A stretch of 64,000 nucleotides of DNA from Leptobrachium leishanense. Its lineage: Eukaryota; Chordata; Amphibia; Anura; Megophryidae. Below are positions 45,211 to 55,974 of this stretch, piece by piece (positions within the stretch are counted from its first letter, which is position 1; each line of letters begins with the position of its first letter). A program made the translations under genes and the position numbers. Under the pieces are notes generated by a model that did no database searches, had not been told where the DNA came from, and was given only the letters and a program-made list of their open reading frames with translations. The DNA is taken from assembly GCA_009667805.1 (NCBI GenBank), contig CM019068.1, forward strand, positions 9,860,182 through 9,924,181. Reading direction: 5' to 3'.

Positions 45211-46512
45211 ACTATATACAGAATGCACCTGTAAACATGTAACACAGTGACTATATACAGAATGCACCTGTAAACATGTAACACAGTGACTATATACAGA
45301 ATGCACCTGTAAACATGTAACACATTGACTATATACAGAATGCACCTGTAAACATGTAACATAGTGACTATATACAGAATGCACCTGTAAACATGTAACA
45401 TAGTGACTATATACAGAATGCACCTGTAAACCTGTAACAGTGACTATATATAGAATGCACCTGTAAACATGTAACACAGTGACTATATACAGAATGCACC
45501 TGTAAACATGTAACATAATGACTATATACAGAATGCACCTGTAAACATGTAACACAGTGACTATATACAGAATGTGCCTGTAAACATGTAACATAGTGAC
45601 GATATACAGAATGCACCTGTAAACATGTAACACAGTGACTATATACAGAATGCACCTGTAAACATGTGACATAGTGACTATATACAGAATGCACCTGTAA
45701 ACATGTAGCATAGTGACTATATACAGAATGCACCTGTAAACATGTAAACATAGAAAAATGTCGGCAGATAAGAACCTTTCGGCCCATCTAGTCGCCCAAT
45801 TACATGGATACTTTACCTGGATTTATCTTTTGTTTAGGATAGCCTTATGATTATCCCATGCCTGCTTAAATTCAATCACTGTTTTGGCCTCTACCACTTC
45901 TACTGGAAGCTGTTCCTTGTATCCATCACCCTCTCAGTAAAATAATGCTTCCTGATGTTACTTTTAAACCTTTGCCCCTCAAATCTAAGACTATGTCCTC
46001 TTGTTTTGCTACTTTGTTTCCTTTTAAATATACTCCCTTCCTCTACCTTGTGGATTCCCTTTACGTATTTAAATGTTTCTATCATATCTCCTCTGTCTCG
46101 TCTTTTTTCCAAGCTGTACATAGAAACATAGAAAAAACATTATGTAACATAGTGACTATATACAGAATGCACCTGTAAACATGTAACATAGTGACTATAT
46201 ACAGAATGCGCCTGTAAACATGTAACATAGTGACTATATACAGAATGCACCTGTAAACATGTAACACAGTGACTATATACAGAATGCACCTGTAAACGTG
46301 TAACATAATGACTATATGCAGAATGCACCTGTAAACATGTAACATAGTGACTATATACAGAATGCACCTGTAAACATGTAACACAGTGACTATATACAGA
46401 ATGCACCTGTAAACATGTAACACCGTGACTATATACAGAATGCACCTGTAAACATGTAACATAGTGACTATATACAGAATGCACCTGTAAACATGTAACA
46501 CAGTGACTATTT
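45171..46512. repeat. 39-bp minisatellite (LINE 3' end, plus orientation)
   Basis: About 14 units at 45171-45740 and about 9 at 46137-46512, complementary to the unit of 5143-6141 (ACAGAATGCACCTGTAAACA then TGTAACACAGTGACTATAT). The first unit overlaps the last codons and stop of the LINE ORF. Open frames on the minus strand (up to 209 codons) are artefacts. Confidence 0.93.
45741..46136 (-). mobile_element. CR1-like LINE 3' fragment inserted in the minisatellite
   Basis: Minus-strand copy of the 3' end of the LINE at 37155-41252: the tail ATAAGAACCTTTCGGCCCAT, then the C-terminal coding YSLEKRRDRGDMIETFKYVK and RGHSLRFEGQRFKSNIRKHY. ATGTAA occurs just before 45741 and again at about 46142, a probable 6-bp duplication. 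It is only about 400 bp long, a strongly truncated insertion. Confidence 0.82.
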
Positions 46513-46683
46513 CCTACATATTTATTTTCTGTTACTCTGTATATGTGTTTTTTTTTAATATCTTGCATTTATTACTTTGTGTTTCTGTAACATTTTAATG
46601 TTCTTGAATCCAGGACATACTTGAAAACGAGAGAATCTCAATGTATCCGTCCTGGTAAAATACTTTATAAATAAATAAAATAA

Positions 46684-47276
46684 ATCTCTGGCTGTAACCT
46701 CCATAAAGTGTCAGCTCTGTGACTGGCGACAGCGAGTCCTGCTCTAACAATCACAAAAACTGCTTCCAGCTCAAAGACAAAACCTGGCAGGAAGCAGGGG
46801 CTGCTGGGTAATACACATGCGGTTAGGTCAAGCCTTTTCTATCAAACAGGAAAAACTCTCTAAGAGCCGGAAATAAATAATGGCAGGAAATCAGGAAAAG
46901 GCTTGTTTGAACATGAGAAGTGAATTTTGGAAAAGACAAACAGGATTAGAAAGACCTTAAATTGGGAGTGTAACTACTATGCGATGGAACTCGCTGACAA
47001 AGGCGCCCCCTAGTGCACTCGCGGTGAAGTGACATAATATCCAGCAGAGCAATGTCTGATCTATCATATCATGGGCCTAATTTCATCCTTTTTCAGCTCT
47101 ATATTGTACAACCTGCAGTTAACCGTTTGGATGCTGTATATTTATTTAGCTGCTAAATGTCCCGTTTATTGATTCAAAATATGGTATTTTATTATTTTAA
47201 ATTTAATAAGAAGAGGAGAAAAAATATGAAATGTTCATTTATTACACCCTTTACCAACTGTTACCATTACAATCTC
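46684..47276. other. Anonymous, possibly single-copy stretch
   Basis: No tandem repeat, transposon terminus or protein domain recognised; mixed composition with an A/T-rich end from about 47100. Confidence 0.4.
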
Positions 47277-47278
47277 TA

Positions 47279-47737
47279 AGCCCGTGTCAGACGAGCGCAG
47301 TGATTGCGTCCGTGTCGCCGCACACTTTAACGTCCATCGTAGCATAGAATCATGAACAATAAAGACCCACACACGAACTATGTGCGCACCGAACTGCACA
47401 CGCACAACGCACGTGGCAAACGGACGCGAGTTAGGCAAGAACATAAAGCAGCTACCACGGACGCGCAGAGTGCGCCACGTCCGTATAGCGTTCTGTGTGA
47501 GTGATGAGATGTCAGACGCAGTGCATTTGCGACGTCCAGCACCTTGACGCACAAAATGGCTTTTCATATCCTTTTCAAATTTTTATCATATTAATTTCAT
47601 TTCCCATAATTCCTTTTTTTTCTACGTCTCTCAAAAAAAACGAACCGTGTGGTGTCTACAGTATCTTCCGTTAGTACGTCCATCCGTTGTGCACGCACAC
47701 AGAGTGCGCTCAGACTGCGCTCATCTGACAATAGCCT
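47279..47737. mobile_element. TA-flanked miniature element, copy 4 (diverged)
   Basis: Left AGCCCGTGTCAGACGAGCGC, right GCGCTCATCTGACAATAGCC, inverted with several differences. TA precedes the left end; the right one is TC. The interior has GGACGCG, GTCCGT and GCACGT words like copies 2 and 3 and is CpG-rich. More mismatches than in the other copies suggest an older insertion. Confidence 0.75.
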
Positions 47738-47784
47738 TCAATACGGTGAATGGAAACATACCATTACATATAACAACACCAGCG

Positions 47785-49136
47785 TTTAAAGTGGTCCGGC
47801 TGTGTGGAGTGCCCCTCTTCCTTTTCCCTCCTGCCTCATTCATCACAAAACGCAGTGTGAAGCAGAGGAGCTTCCTCTGCCCCACAAGTGTCACCAGGCA
47901 GCCAGGATTTTGAATTTCCTGGCTGCTGGTCACCAAAATAGTCAGCATGATCAGAATCCTGGCATCATCCTCTCGAACGCCCACAAAAGCGAGCGTCCTG
48001 ATGAAGGAGCCAATGGATCAGTTCTCCACATGCGCATGCAGCTCCGATCCATTGTGCTGCGCAGGAGCTACGCAAAGTGCACACAGTAGTGCTCAAGCGA
48101 TGCACAATTTGCATTTCCTACACAACACAAGTTCCATAAGTCTGCAAATTGCGGAAGAAACCTGCAGGGACTTCCGCATTTTGGAAGCCCTGTGCTGACA
48201 GGGACGTGCAGTGTGTGCCGAGAGAGAAAACATGACTATTTACTGCTAAAAAATAAAATGTATTTGGATGTAGGCTGTCAGAAGGATCTGCCCCATTATG
48301 TAAGGGCAAAAAAGAAACCTGCAGGGACTTCCACATTTTGGAAGCCCTGTGCTAACAGGGACGTGCAGTGTGTGCCGAGAGAGAAAACATGACTATTTAC
48401 TGCTAAAAAATAAAATGTATTTGGATGTAGGCTGTCAGAAGGATCTGCCCCATTATGTAAGGGCAAAAAAGAAACCTGCAGGGACTTCCACATTTTGGAA
48501 GCCCTGTGCTGACAGGGACGTGCAGTGTGTGCCGAGAGAGAAAACATGACTATTTACTGCTAAAAAATAAAATGTATTTGGATGTAGGCTGTCAGAAGGA
48601 TCTGCCCCATTATGTAAGGGCAAAAAAGAAACCTGCAGGGACTTCCACATTTTGGAAGCCCTGTGCTAACAGGGACGTGCAGTGTGTGCGAGAGAGAAAA
48701 CATGACTATTTACTGCTAAAAAATAAAATGTATTTGGATGTAGGCTGTCAGAAGGATCTGCCCCATTATGTAAGGGCAAAAAAGAAACCTGCAGGGACTT
48801 CCACATTTTGGAAGCCCTGTGCTGACAGGGACGAGCAGTATGTGCGAGAGAGAAAACATGACTATTTACTGCTAAAAAATAAAATGTATTTGGATGTAGG
48901 CTGTCAGAAGGATCTGCCCCATTATGTAAGGGCAAAAAAGAAACCTGCAGGGACTTCCACATTTTGGAAGCCCTGTGCTAACAGGGACGTGCAGTGTGTG
49001 CCGAGAGAGAAAACATGACTATTTACTGCTAAAAAATAAAATGTATTTGGATGTAGGCTGTCAGAAGGATCTGCCCTATTATGTAAGGGCAAAAAAGGGG
49101 TGCAGGTTTAATAGAAGGCCCCTTTAATGTGGTCCT
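47785..49136. repeat. Dispersed element expanded by a 157-bp tandem repeat
   Basis: Ends GTTTAAAGTGGTCCGGCT and CCCCTTTAATGTGGTCCTGA are approximate inverted repeats. The interior shares GGATTTTGAATTTCCTGGCT and the GTCAGAAGGATCTGCC block with 33935-34812. The middle has been expanded at 48155-49100. Confidence 0.5.
48155..49100. repeat. 157-bp tandem repeat (about 6 units)
   Basis: Units begin near AAACCTGCAGGGACTTCCAC and include ACAGGGACGTGCAGTGTGTG, AAACATGACTATTTACTGCT and TGTAGGCTGTCAGAAGGATC. Positions 48192, 48349, 48506, 48662, 48818 and 48974 are equivalent; two units are 156 bp because one C is missing in GTGTGCGAGAG. The units are nearly identical, so the expansion is recent. Open frames (up to 170 codons on plus, 98 on minus) cross unit borders and are artefacts. 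Confidence 0.95.
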
Positions 49137-49210
49137 GACTGGGACACAAACGGCACTGTTTACTGGTAAAGGTGTACAGTTAGTGTTTCTACAAACTGGA
49201 AGATGAGGGG

Positions 49211-49392
49211 TTAATCTTGTTTTATTGGGTCGGTCACCTCTGCCATTGCTGCCACCAGATCATTAAAGTGAAACCTGAGTTTCTCTGCCCACGGCTCCCT
49301 CTGCGCCCCAGCTTTATCAAAGCGTTCCTGGCTGTGCCTGTATTCCAGGCGGTCCTCATAGCTGTGTGTAACGCTAGTCACATGCCAGGGGC
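49211..49392 (-). CDS. Candidate terminal coding exon of an unknown gene
   Basis: On the minus strand a consensus-like splice acceptor (TCTCTCGCAG) precedes an open stretch of 182 bp ending in TAA. It encodes WHVTSVTHSYEDRLEYRHSQ, then ERFDKAGAQREPWAEKLRFH and FNDLVAAMAEVTDPIKQD. Unlike the rest of the window, the composition is normal for protein: charged, helix-forming, no repeat. It joins an upstream exon in phase 1 (one base carried over). I do not recognise the protein, no matching upstream exon was found at higher coordinates, and no polyadenylation signal was confirmed after the stop. It could also be a chance frame or a retrocopy fragment. Confidence 0.35.
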
Positions 49393-50339
49393 CTGCGAGA
49401 GAATGCGCAGCTCTCACACCACAAAACATGATCACGTTTTACGATGCATGCCATTCCTGCCCGTCAAAAAACACCGGCCTTCAAGGGCAAAGAGACTGCG
49501 TTATCTGCTCCGTGCTCTGGGCATCATTAAAGGGTCAATACCCGGGTAAGGGACGGCGAGCACTGACTTACTCCATAATCTCCAAACAATCATTACAAAA
49601 TAAATACCTTTATTATTAAATAGTAGGAATTGTGAGAATTTGTCGTCGTCCCCCCGTGCAGGTGACGCGCTGTCATTGGGGGAAAATGGAATCCGGGGGG
49701 GGGGTTAAATGCAAAACTTAATGCGGAAAAAGACAGAATTGTAGAATTGTATAATGATACAAAGTAACAATAATCAATAAGAAAGAAAGACCAGGCGAAT
49801 GTATCAGACTAAGGTGCAGCATCTACCCTGATCAGGCAGTGAAGGGGTGGAAGCTTTTAAGAGACACATATTAAGTAGGACATTCTGCTGCTTTTTCAAC
49901 TTTCCAGAAATTCTTTTTCATAGGAAAATGATCATTTTCCTCATTTCCTCTATTATTTGTTTCCTATTGAAATGTCTGCAGACTCCTCCCTCCTGACGCA
50001 AACACACGTGCGTCACTTGTGCGTCACCTGCGAATACATGTTACGTTTATTTATTGTTTTTTATATTTTGCTTTAAATAGTTTTAGATATATTTTACCTA
50101 GGTTTATATTTTCTGAGCCTGATCGCTGCACCGGAAGAAAAATTACAGAGAACAAAGTGCAGGAACGTTTCCAGTTCATTCATTCATGAATTAAGAGTTT
50201 TCCTAATCTTTGCTTTCCCAGCGCAAACCCATGGATTCAGTGCGCGTCACTGACACCTTAACATGGCGAGAGCCCCAAGAACCGACACCAAGATATATAT
50301 ATATTTATATATATATATTTTTTATTTATTTTTTACACA
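49393..50339. other. Anonymous stretch
   Basis: Includes a G run at 49697-49706 and a TA-rich patch at 50292-50325. No domain or transposon end recognised; could be intronic if the candidate exon is real. Confidence 0.4.
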
Positions 50340-51180
50340 AAAATATTTTACAAGGAGGATACATTGAGATTTCTCTCATTTTCATTCCTGGGTAGGCAAG
50401 GCCTAGGCTGGCACTTTCCAGGGGGTGGCAAAAAAACACCACAAAGAGGATATTCACAGAGCACCGAAATGACGCAGACATTTCAGTTCTGTTGTTCCCC
50501 GGTGAATTCAACACAGGGTCCCTGAAGTGCAGGGAATCAGCAACCGAATGCTGCCGCAAACCCGTCGCCTGCTGTTTTAAAAAGAACTACTGAATGAAAA
50601 TGTCTGGAATTAACATATAATATCCTATGAATGATAATAAAAAGGTCTGTTACAGAAACAAGAAAAAACGCTATTATAAATTTTTTTTATTTTTTTTTAA
50701 AAAATGCCTAAAAGATACTAAAAAAATAAAATCAATAAATAAAGAGATTTTTTACTATGGATTAAAGGAATAAATGATTTATTAGATATTGGATAAAAAC
50801 AGGAATATTTTTAACATTGAAACCTATGGTGTTCATTCGCCCTGAATATATCTGCCGAATGAAAACACCGGACATCAGGACATTTCTTTGCTGTTCGGTG
50901 TCTCTGAACAGATTAACCATTACTTCTCTATGGGGACTTTCATTGCCTTCGAACAGGCACCGTACTTGCTGTCAGTTTGCCAAAATTTGTGTATGAGCGG
51001 ATCACAGAGCTCCAAAGCAATAAACCTCAAAGTAATGTGTGCCGTGTATGAGCATTCAGTGTTATATGGGAGTTACTGATTTATGAGTAAAAGTAGTTAA
51101 AAAAAACCCGTAAAACTTGGGGGGGGGGTGACACCATAAGTTACCGCACCGGGTGACACCAACCCTAGTGACGCCAATGA
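50340..51180. mobile_element. hAT-type element, second copy (left end incomplete)
   Basis: Aligns with the interior and right end of 27118-32479: AAAATATTTTACAAGGAGGA, GCACTTTCCAGGGGGTGGCA, ATGACGCAGACATTTCAGTT, then GTGACACCAACCCTAGTGAC. The left terminus is replaced by a TA-rich microsatellite. It lacks the miniature element, LINE and Tc1 insertions and so shows the empty sites for two of them. No transposase. Confidence 0.75.
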
Positions 51181-51204
51181 TTGAGGCTCCAAATTCTGCT
51201 GCCC

Positions 51205-53645
51205 CCTAAAAAGATACCCACACATCCTAAATATATGGGGGAGCCCCTAAAAAGACACCCACACACCCTGAATATATGGAGGAGCCCCTAAAAATACACC
51301 CACACACCCTGAATATATGGAGGAACCCCTAAAGACACCCACACACCCTGAATATATGGAGGAGCCCCTAAAAAGACACCCGCACACCCTGAATATATGG
51401 AGGAGCCCCTAAAAAGACACCTGCACACCCTGAATATATGGAGGAGCCCCTAAAAAGACACCTGCACACCCTGAATATATGGAGGAGCCCCTAAAAAGAC
51501 ACCCACACACCCTTAATATATGGAGGAGACCCTAAAAACACACACACCCAGAATATATGGAGGAGACCCTAAAAACACACCCACACACCTTGAATATAAG
51601 GAGGAACCCCTAAAAACACACCCACACACCCTGAATATATGGAGGAGCCCCTAAAAAGACACCCACACACCGTGACTATATGGAGGAACCCCTAAAAAGA
51701 CACCCACACCCTGAATATATGGAGGAACCCCTAAAAACACACCCACACACCCTGAATATATGGAGGAGACCCTAAAAAGTCACCCACACACCCTGAATAT
51801 ATGGAGGAACCCCTAAAAACACACCCACACACCCTGAATATATGGAGGAGACCCTAAAAAGTCACCCACACACCCTGAATATATGGAGGAGACCCTAAAA
51901 ACACACCCACACACCCTGAATATATGGAGGAGCCCCTAAAAAGACACCCATACACCCTGAATATATGGAGGAGACCGTAAAAACACACCCACACACCTTG
52001 AATATAAGGAAGAGACCCTAAAAAGACACCCGCACACCCTGAATATATGGAGGAATCCCTAAAAATACACCAACACACCTTGAATATATGGAGGAGCCCC
52101 TAAAAACACACCCACACACCTTGAATATATGGAGGAACCCCTTAAAACACACCCACACACCTTGAATATAAGGAGGAACCCCTTAAAACACACCCACACA
52201 CCCTGAATATATGGAGGAGCCCCTAAAAAGACACCCGCACACCTGAATATATGGAGGAACCCCTAAAAAGACACCCACACACCCTGAATATATGGAGGAG
52301 CCCCTAAAAAGACACCCACACACCCTGAATATATGGAGGAACCCCTTAAAAGACACCCGCACACCCTGACTATATGGAGGAACCCCTAAAAAGACACCCT
52401 GAATATATGGAGGAGACCCTAAAAAGACACCCGCACACCCTGAATATATGGAGGAACCCCTAAAAACACACCCACACACCCTGAATATATGGAGGAGACC
52501 CTAAAAAGTCACCCACACACCCTGAATATATGGAGGAACCCCTAAAAACACACCCACACACCCTGAATATATGGAGGAGACCCTAAAAAGTCACCCACAC
52601 ACCCTGAATATATGGAGGAGACCCTAAAAACACACCCACACACCCTGAATATATGGAGGAGCCCCTAAAAAGACACCCATACACCCTGAATATATGGAGG
52701 AGACCGTAAAAACACACCCACACACCTTGAATATAAGGAAGAGACCCTAAAAAGACACCCGCACACCCTGAATATATGGAGGAATCCCTAAAAATACACC
52801 AACACACCTTGAATATATGGAGGAGCCCCTAAAAACACACCCACACACCTTGAATATATGGAGGAACCCCTTAAAACACACCCACACACCTTGAATATAA
52901 GGAGGAACCCCTTAAAACACACCCACACACCCTGAATATATGGAGGAGCCCCTAAAAAGACACCCGCACACCCTGAATATATGGAGGAACCCCTAAAAAG
53001 ACACCCACACACCCTGAATATATGGAGGAGCCCCTAAAAAGACACCCACACACCCTGAATATATGGAGGAACCCCTTAAAAGACACCCGCACACCCTGAC
53101 TATATGGAGGAACCCCTAAAAAGACACCCTGAATATATGGAGGAGACCCTAAAAAGACACCCGCACACCCTGAATATATGGAGGAACCCCTAAAAACACA
53201 CCCTGAATATATGGAGGAGCCCCTAAAAAGACACCCACACACCCTGAATATATGGAGGAGCCCCTAAAAACACACCCGCACACCCTGAATATATAGAGGC
53301 GCCCCTAAAAAGACACCCGCACACCCTGAATATATGGAGGAACTCCTAAAAAGACACCCGCACACCCTGAATATATGGAGGAACCCCTAAAAACACACCC
53401 TGAATATATGGAGGAGCCCCTAAAAAGACACCCACACACCCTGAATATATGGAGGAGCCCCTAAAAACACACCCGCACACCCTGAATATATGGAGGAACT
53501 CCTAAAAAGACACCAACACACCCTGAATATATGGAGGAGACCCTAAAAAGACACCCGCACACCCTGAATATATAGAGGAGCCCTTAAAAAGACACCCTGA
53601 ATATATGGAGGAGCCCCTAAAAATACACTTGCACACCCTGAATAT
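51205..53645. repeat. 41-bp satellite, second array
   Basis: Same unit as 18071-23024 (CCCTGAATATATGGAGGAGC plus CCCTAAAAAGACACCCACAC), about 60 units, with GAGACCCTAAAAA and CCCCTTAAAACAC variants peculiar to this array. A block of about 729 bp starting near 51721 is repeated almost exactly from 52450. Minus-strand open frames are artefacts. Confidence 0.95.
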
Positions 53646-54399
53646 ATATGGCCCATTCTCATACTCGCACCATCGCTGCCCTTACATAAAGGCTCCTCCC
53701 GGCATTATTACAGTTTTTTGCTGCTGGATTGTATTTAGTAAATTCCTGTGCTCCTCCTCACCCGCCCTCGCCTGGTGCCCAATCCTCTCATGTGCGCCCG
53801 CTGCCAGGCCTACAGGTAAATTATCACTGCTCACTCAGCGTTACCTGGAGGCTGCCAGATCTGTTACATCATCAGACGCCATCATCCCAGGCCCAGATCC
53901 ATGTGCATGGAAAGACTGAGCTCCTTCCCCAGGAAGTCAGTGAGTTTGTGTTGGTGCAAGAAGCTGCCCCCTCAACCCCTCACTCCCCGGGACTGGGCTG
54001 GCATTTGGCCATATTACTCCATAAAGTGCAGCTGTTTTTTTTTCTGTTACTGTTCACACATGCCTTTTGTCCCTGGATCCTGTTCACACCTTCACTTTCC
54101 TCTGGTCCCCAGTGAGTGCACCCCCCAAATCCCAGGCAGAGAGCAGGACCTCCAGAGCAACAGGAGCTGCTTACACCCCAACATTGACACCAGCGCAAAC
54201 ACATCCTGCGGTGCTGTACAATGGGAATATAACCAAAATATATATAATGATCAGAAAAACGTGGAACTGTAAACGACAACAAACGAGTGCAAAAAAAAAG
54301 GCCCTGCGTACACGAGCACGAGGCGACCTCTACGCGCTCATCGTAACGGGAGCGAGACTTCAGAAACCGCTTTCCACTTTGTTGTGATTCATCCTTTTG
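53646..54399. other. Anonymous, possibly single-copy stretch
   Basis: GC content is higher than in the flanks, with C-rich patches and open frames of 100-144 codons on both strands. None shows a domain I can identify, and overlapping frames on both strands argue against real coding. No transposon signature found. Confidence 0.4.
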
Positions 54400-54912
54400 G
54401 GAATAAATCCACATATCTTACAATTTATGCAAATAATCGGAGCTTAAATCAGTAAAAATGTGTCTAAATTATAAAAAAATAAAACGGTCTTTAAAAAAAT
54501 AATTAAAAAAAACATCTTTAAAAAATAAAAAAGTCTTATAAAAAAATTACAAAAAGGCGTATTTGAAAAATTAAAAGTTTTTTGTAAAATATAAAAATAA
54601 TAAATGTTCTTTAAAAAAATTTCAATCGATAATCCATTTATTACAGTAAAACCTATTCGATTCGCCTGTGTAAAGCTGCTGATTTGAAATCAAGGGAAAT
54701 CAGGTCATTTTGCTGTAAATCGGGTGCAATTCGTTGTTCTGTGAATAGAAGACGTGATGGTTCTCTATGGGACAATTTCTGTACTGTCAACACGCGGTGT
54801 ATTTAGAGAATTGACAGCTTAGTGAACGGACGAATTGCCCTGAAATTGCACCAAACGGTGACATTTTCAAAGTTCGGTGGCAAATTCAGACATTAGCGAA
54901 TAACGGTTGTCA
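54400..54912. repeat. Diverged foldback-family remnant
   Basis: Retains CCATTTATTACAGTAAAACC then TATTCGATTCGCCTGTGTAA, TTCTGTGAATAGAAGACG, TTCTCTATGGGACAATTTC and a closing AAAGTTCGGTGGCAAATTC, the order seen in the right half of foldback elements. Heavily mutated; the left half is lost or unrecognisable. Confidence 0.5.
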
Positions 54913-55691
54913 GAATTTACAAACCTACAAATACCAGAGCCCTGTGCGCATTTCCCCGCAGACCAGCAGAGGGCAGCGCGTCACTGCTCATTGAGGGTAT
55001 CCCCTTTAGAAGGAGGGTCATATACATTTAAATAGCCTGCACTCACAGACCCCATCTATAAAAATACCTCGGTCAAGTCTAAAAGCTTAATGCTCTGGTC
55101 ATAAAGCTACAGGAACCATAACGGTCACTTTAACGCCGTGTCCATAACGAGGAATAATTCCGTTAACATCACAGATTAATAACAGTGGTAGTGGTCCTGT
55201 TTTTACCCATTGGACCTTTGTACAGCGCTGTAGAATGTGTTGGCGCTTAATAAGTAATAATAATACAATTTACACTATTTGTTTTTAATAATAAATAATA
55301 TAAATACTCTCTGTGCACCTGGAAAATAAATCTATAAAACCCATTGGGTTCTGGTTCTTGTTGCTCCATGAAGAGATACAAGTTCCCAAGAAAATGGATT
55401 AATCGCTCGGAAAAAACAAAAATCTGTTACATTGATACAGTTGTTTCATTTCTAAGTATTGAAGTATTGCTCGTTTGTTTGTTTTGGCTTTGAAATGTTT
55501 GATACATTGTAGCTGGCAGGACTAACACACCGGCTGTAAAATAATGATAGCTAGGATTGGCTGAGATGCCGCAGCCATGCGCTGGCCTGGTACAAGCTCG
55601 CTCCACGTTTCCAAAATCCTGGAGATTTGCATCAAACACAGGAAGCTTTGAGAATTATTATTAATATTGTTGTTATTATTCCTGATACAGT
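54913..55691. other. Anonymous stretch with one short dispersed repeat
   Basis: Includes CAGCGCTGTAGAATGTGTTG GCGCTTAATAAG at 55220-55250, a member of the short repeat also at 4728 and 61219. Otherwise no coding or repeat signal. Confidence 0.45.
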
Positions 55692-55974
55692 CGGGGTCAT
55701 TCAATGTTGTTGACATTTCAGTGCTCTGTCGTTCCCTGCACTTCGGGGAATCAATTTCCACCACTTCGCGTTGAATTCACCACAGGGTCCCGAAGTGCAG
55801 CGAATCGGCCGCCGAATACCGCCGCCAACCTGCTTCAAACCAGCCAGCCGCCACCATCAAACCGTGGCAAATCTGTCGCCACCAACCCACTGGACAGCCG
55901 CCGAGCGAAGCACCAACCAGCCGCAGAAATAAGCCGACAAGCCACTGGACGAGTAAAAAAAAAAGAGTTTGATT

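Larger units (their letters stand above)
44080..46683 (+). mobile_element. LINE, 5'-truncated, with 3' minisatellite
   Basis: Plus-strand copy of the family seen at 4978 and 27876. It is truncated at the start of the reverse transcriptase, runs to the ORF end at about 45210, continues as 39-bp repeats to 46512 and ends with a conserved tail (TTATTTTCTGTTACTCTGTA ... ATACTTTATAAATAAATAAA). The array is interrupted at 45741-46136 by a CR1-like fragment on the other strand. This copy shows the full 3' architecture: ORF end, minisatellite, unique tail of about 170 bp, A/T-rich terminus. Confidence 0.88.

Noticed and set aside
53646..54400. Overlapping frames of 100-144 codons as exons
   Set aside because: Open on both strands with no recognisable domain, no consistent splice context and proline/serine-rich composition driven by base content.
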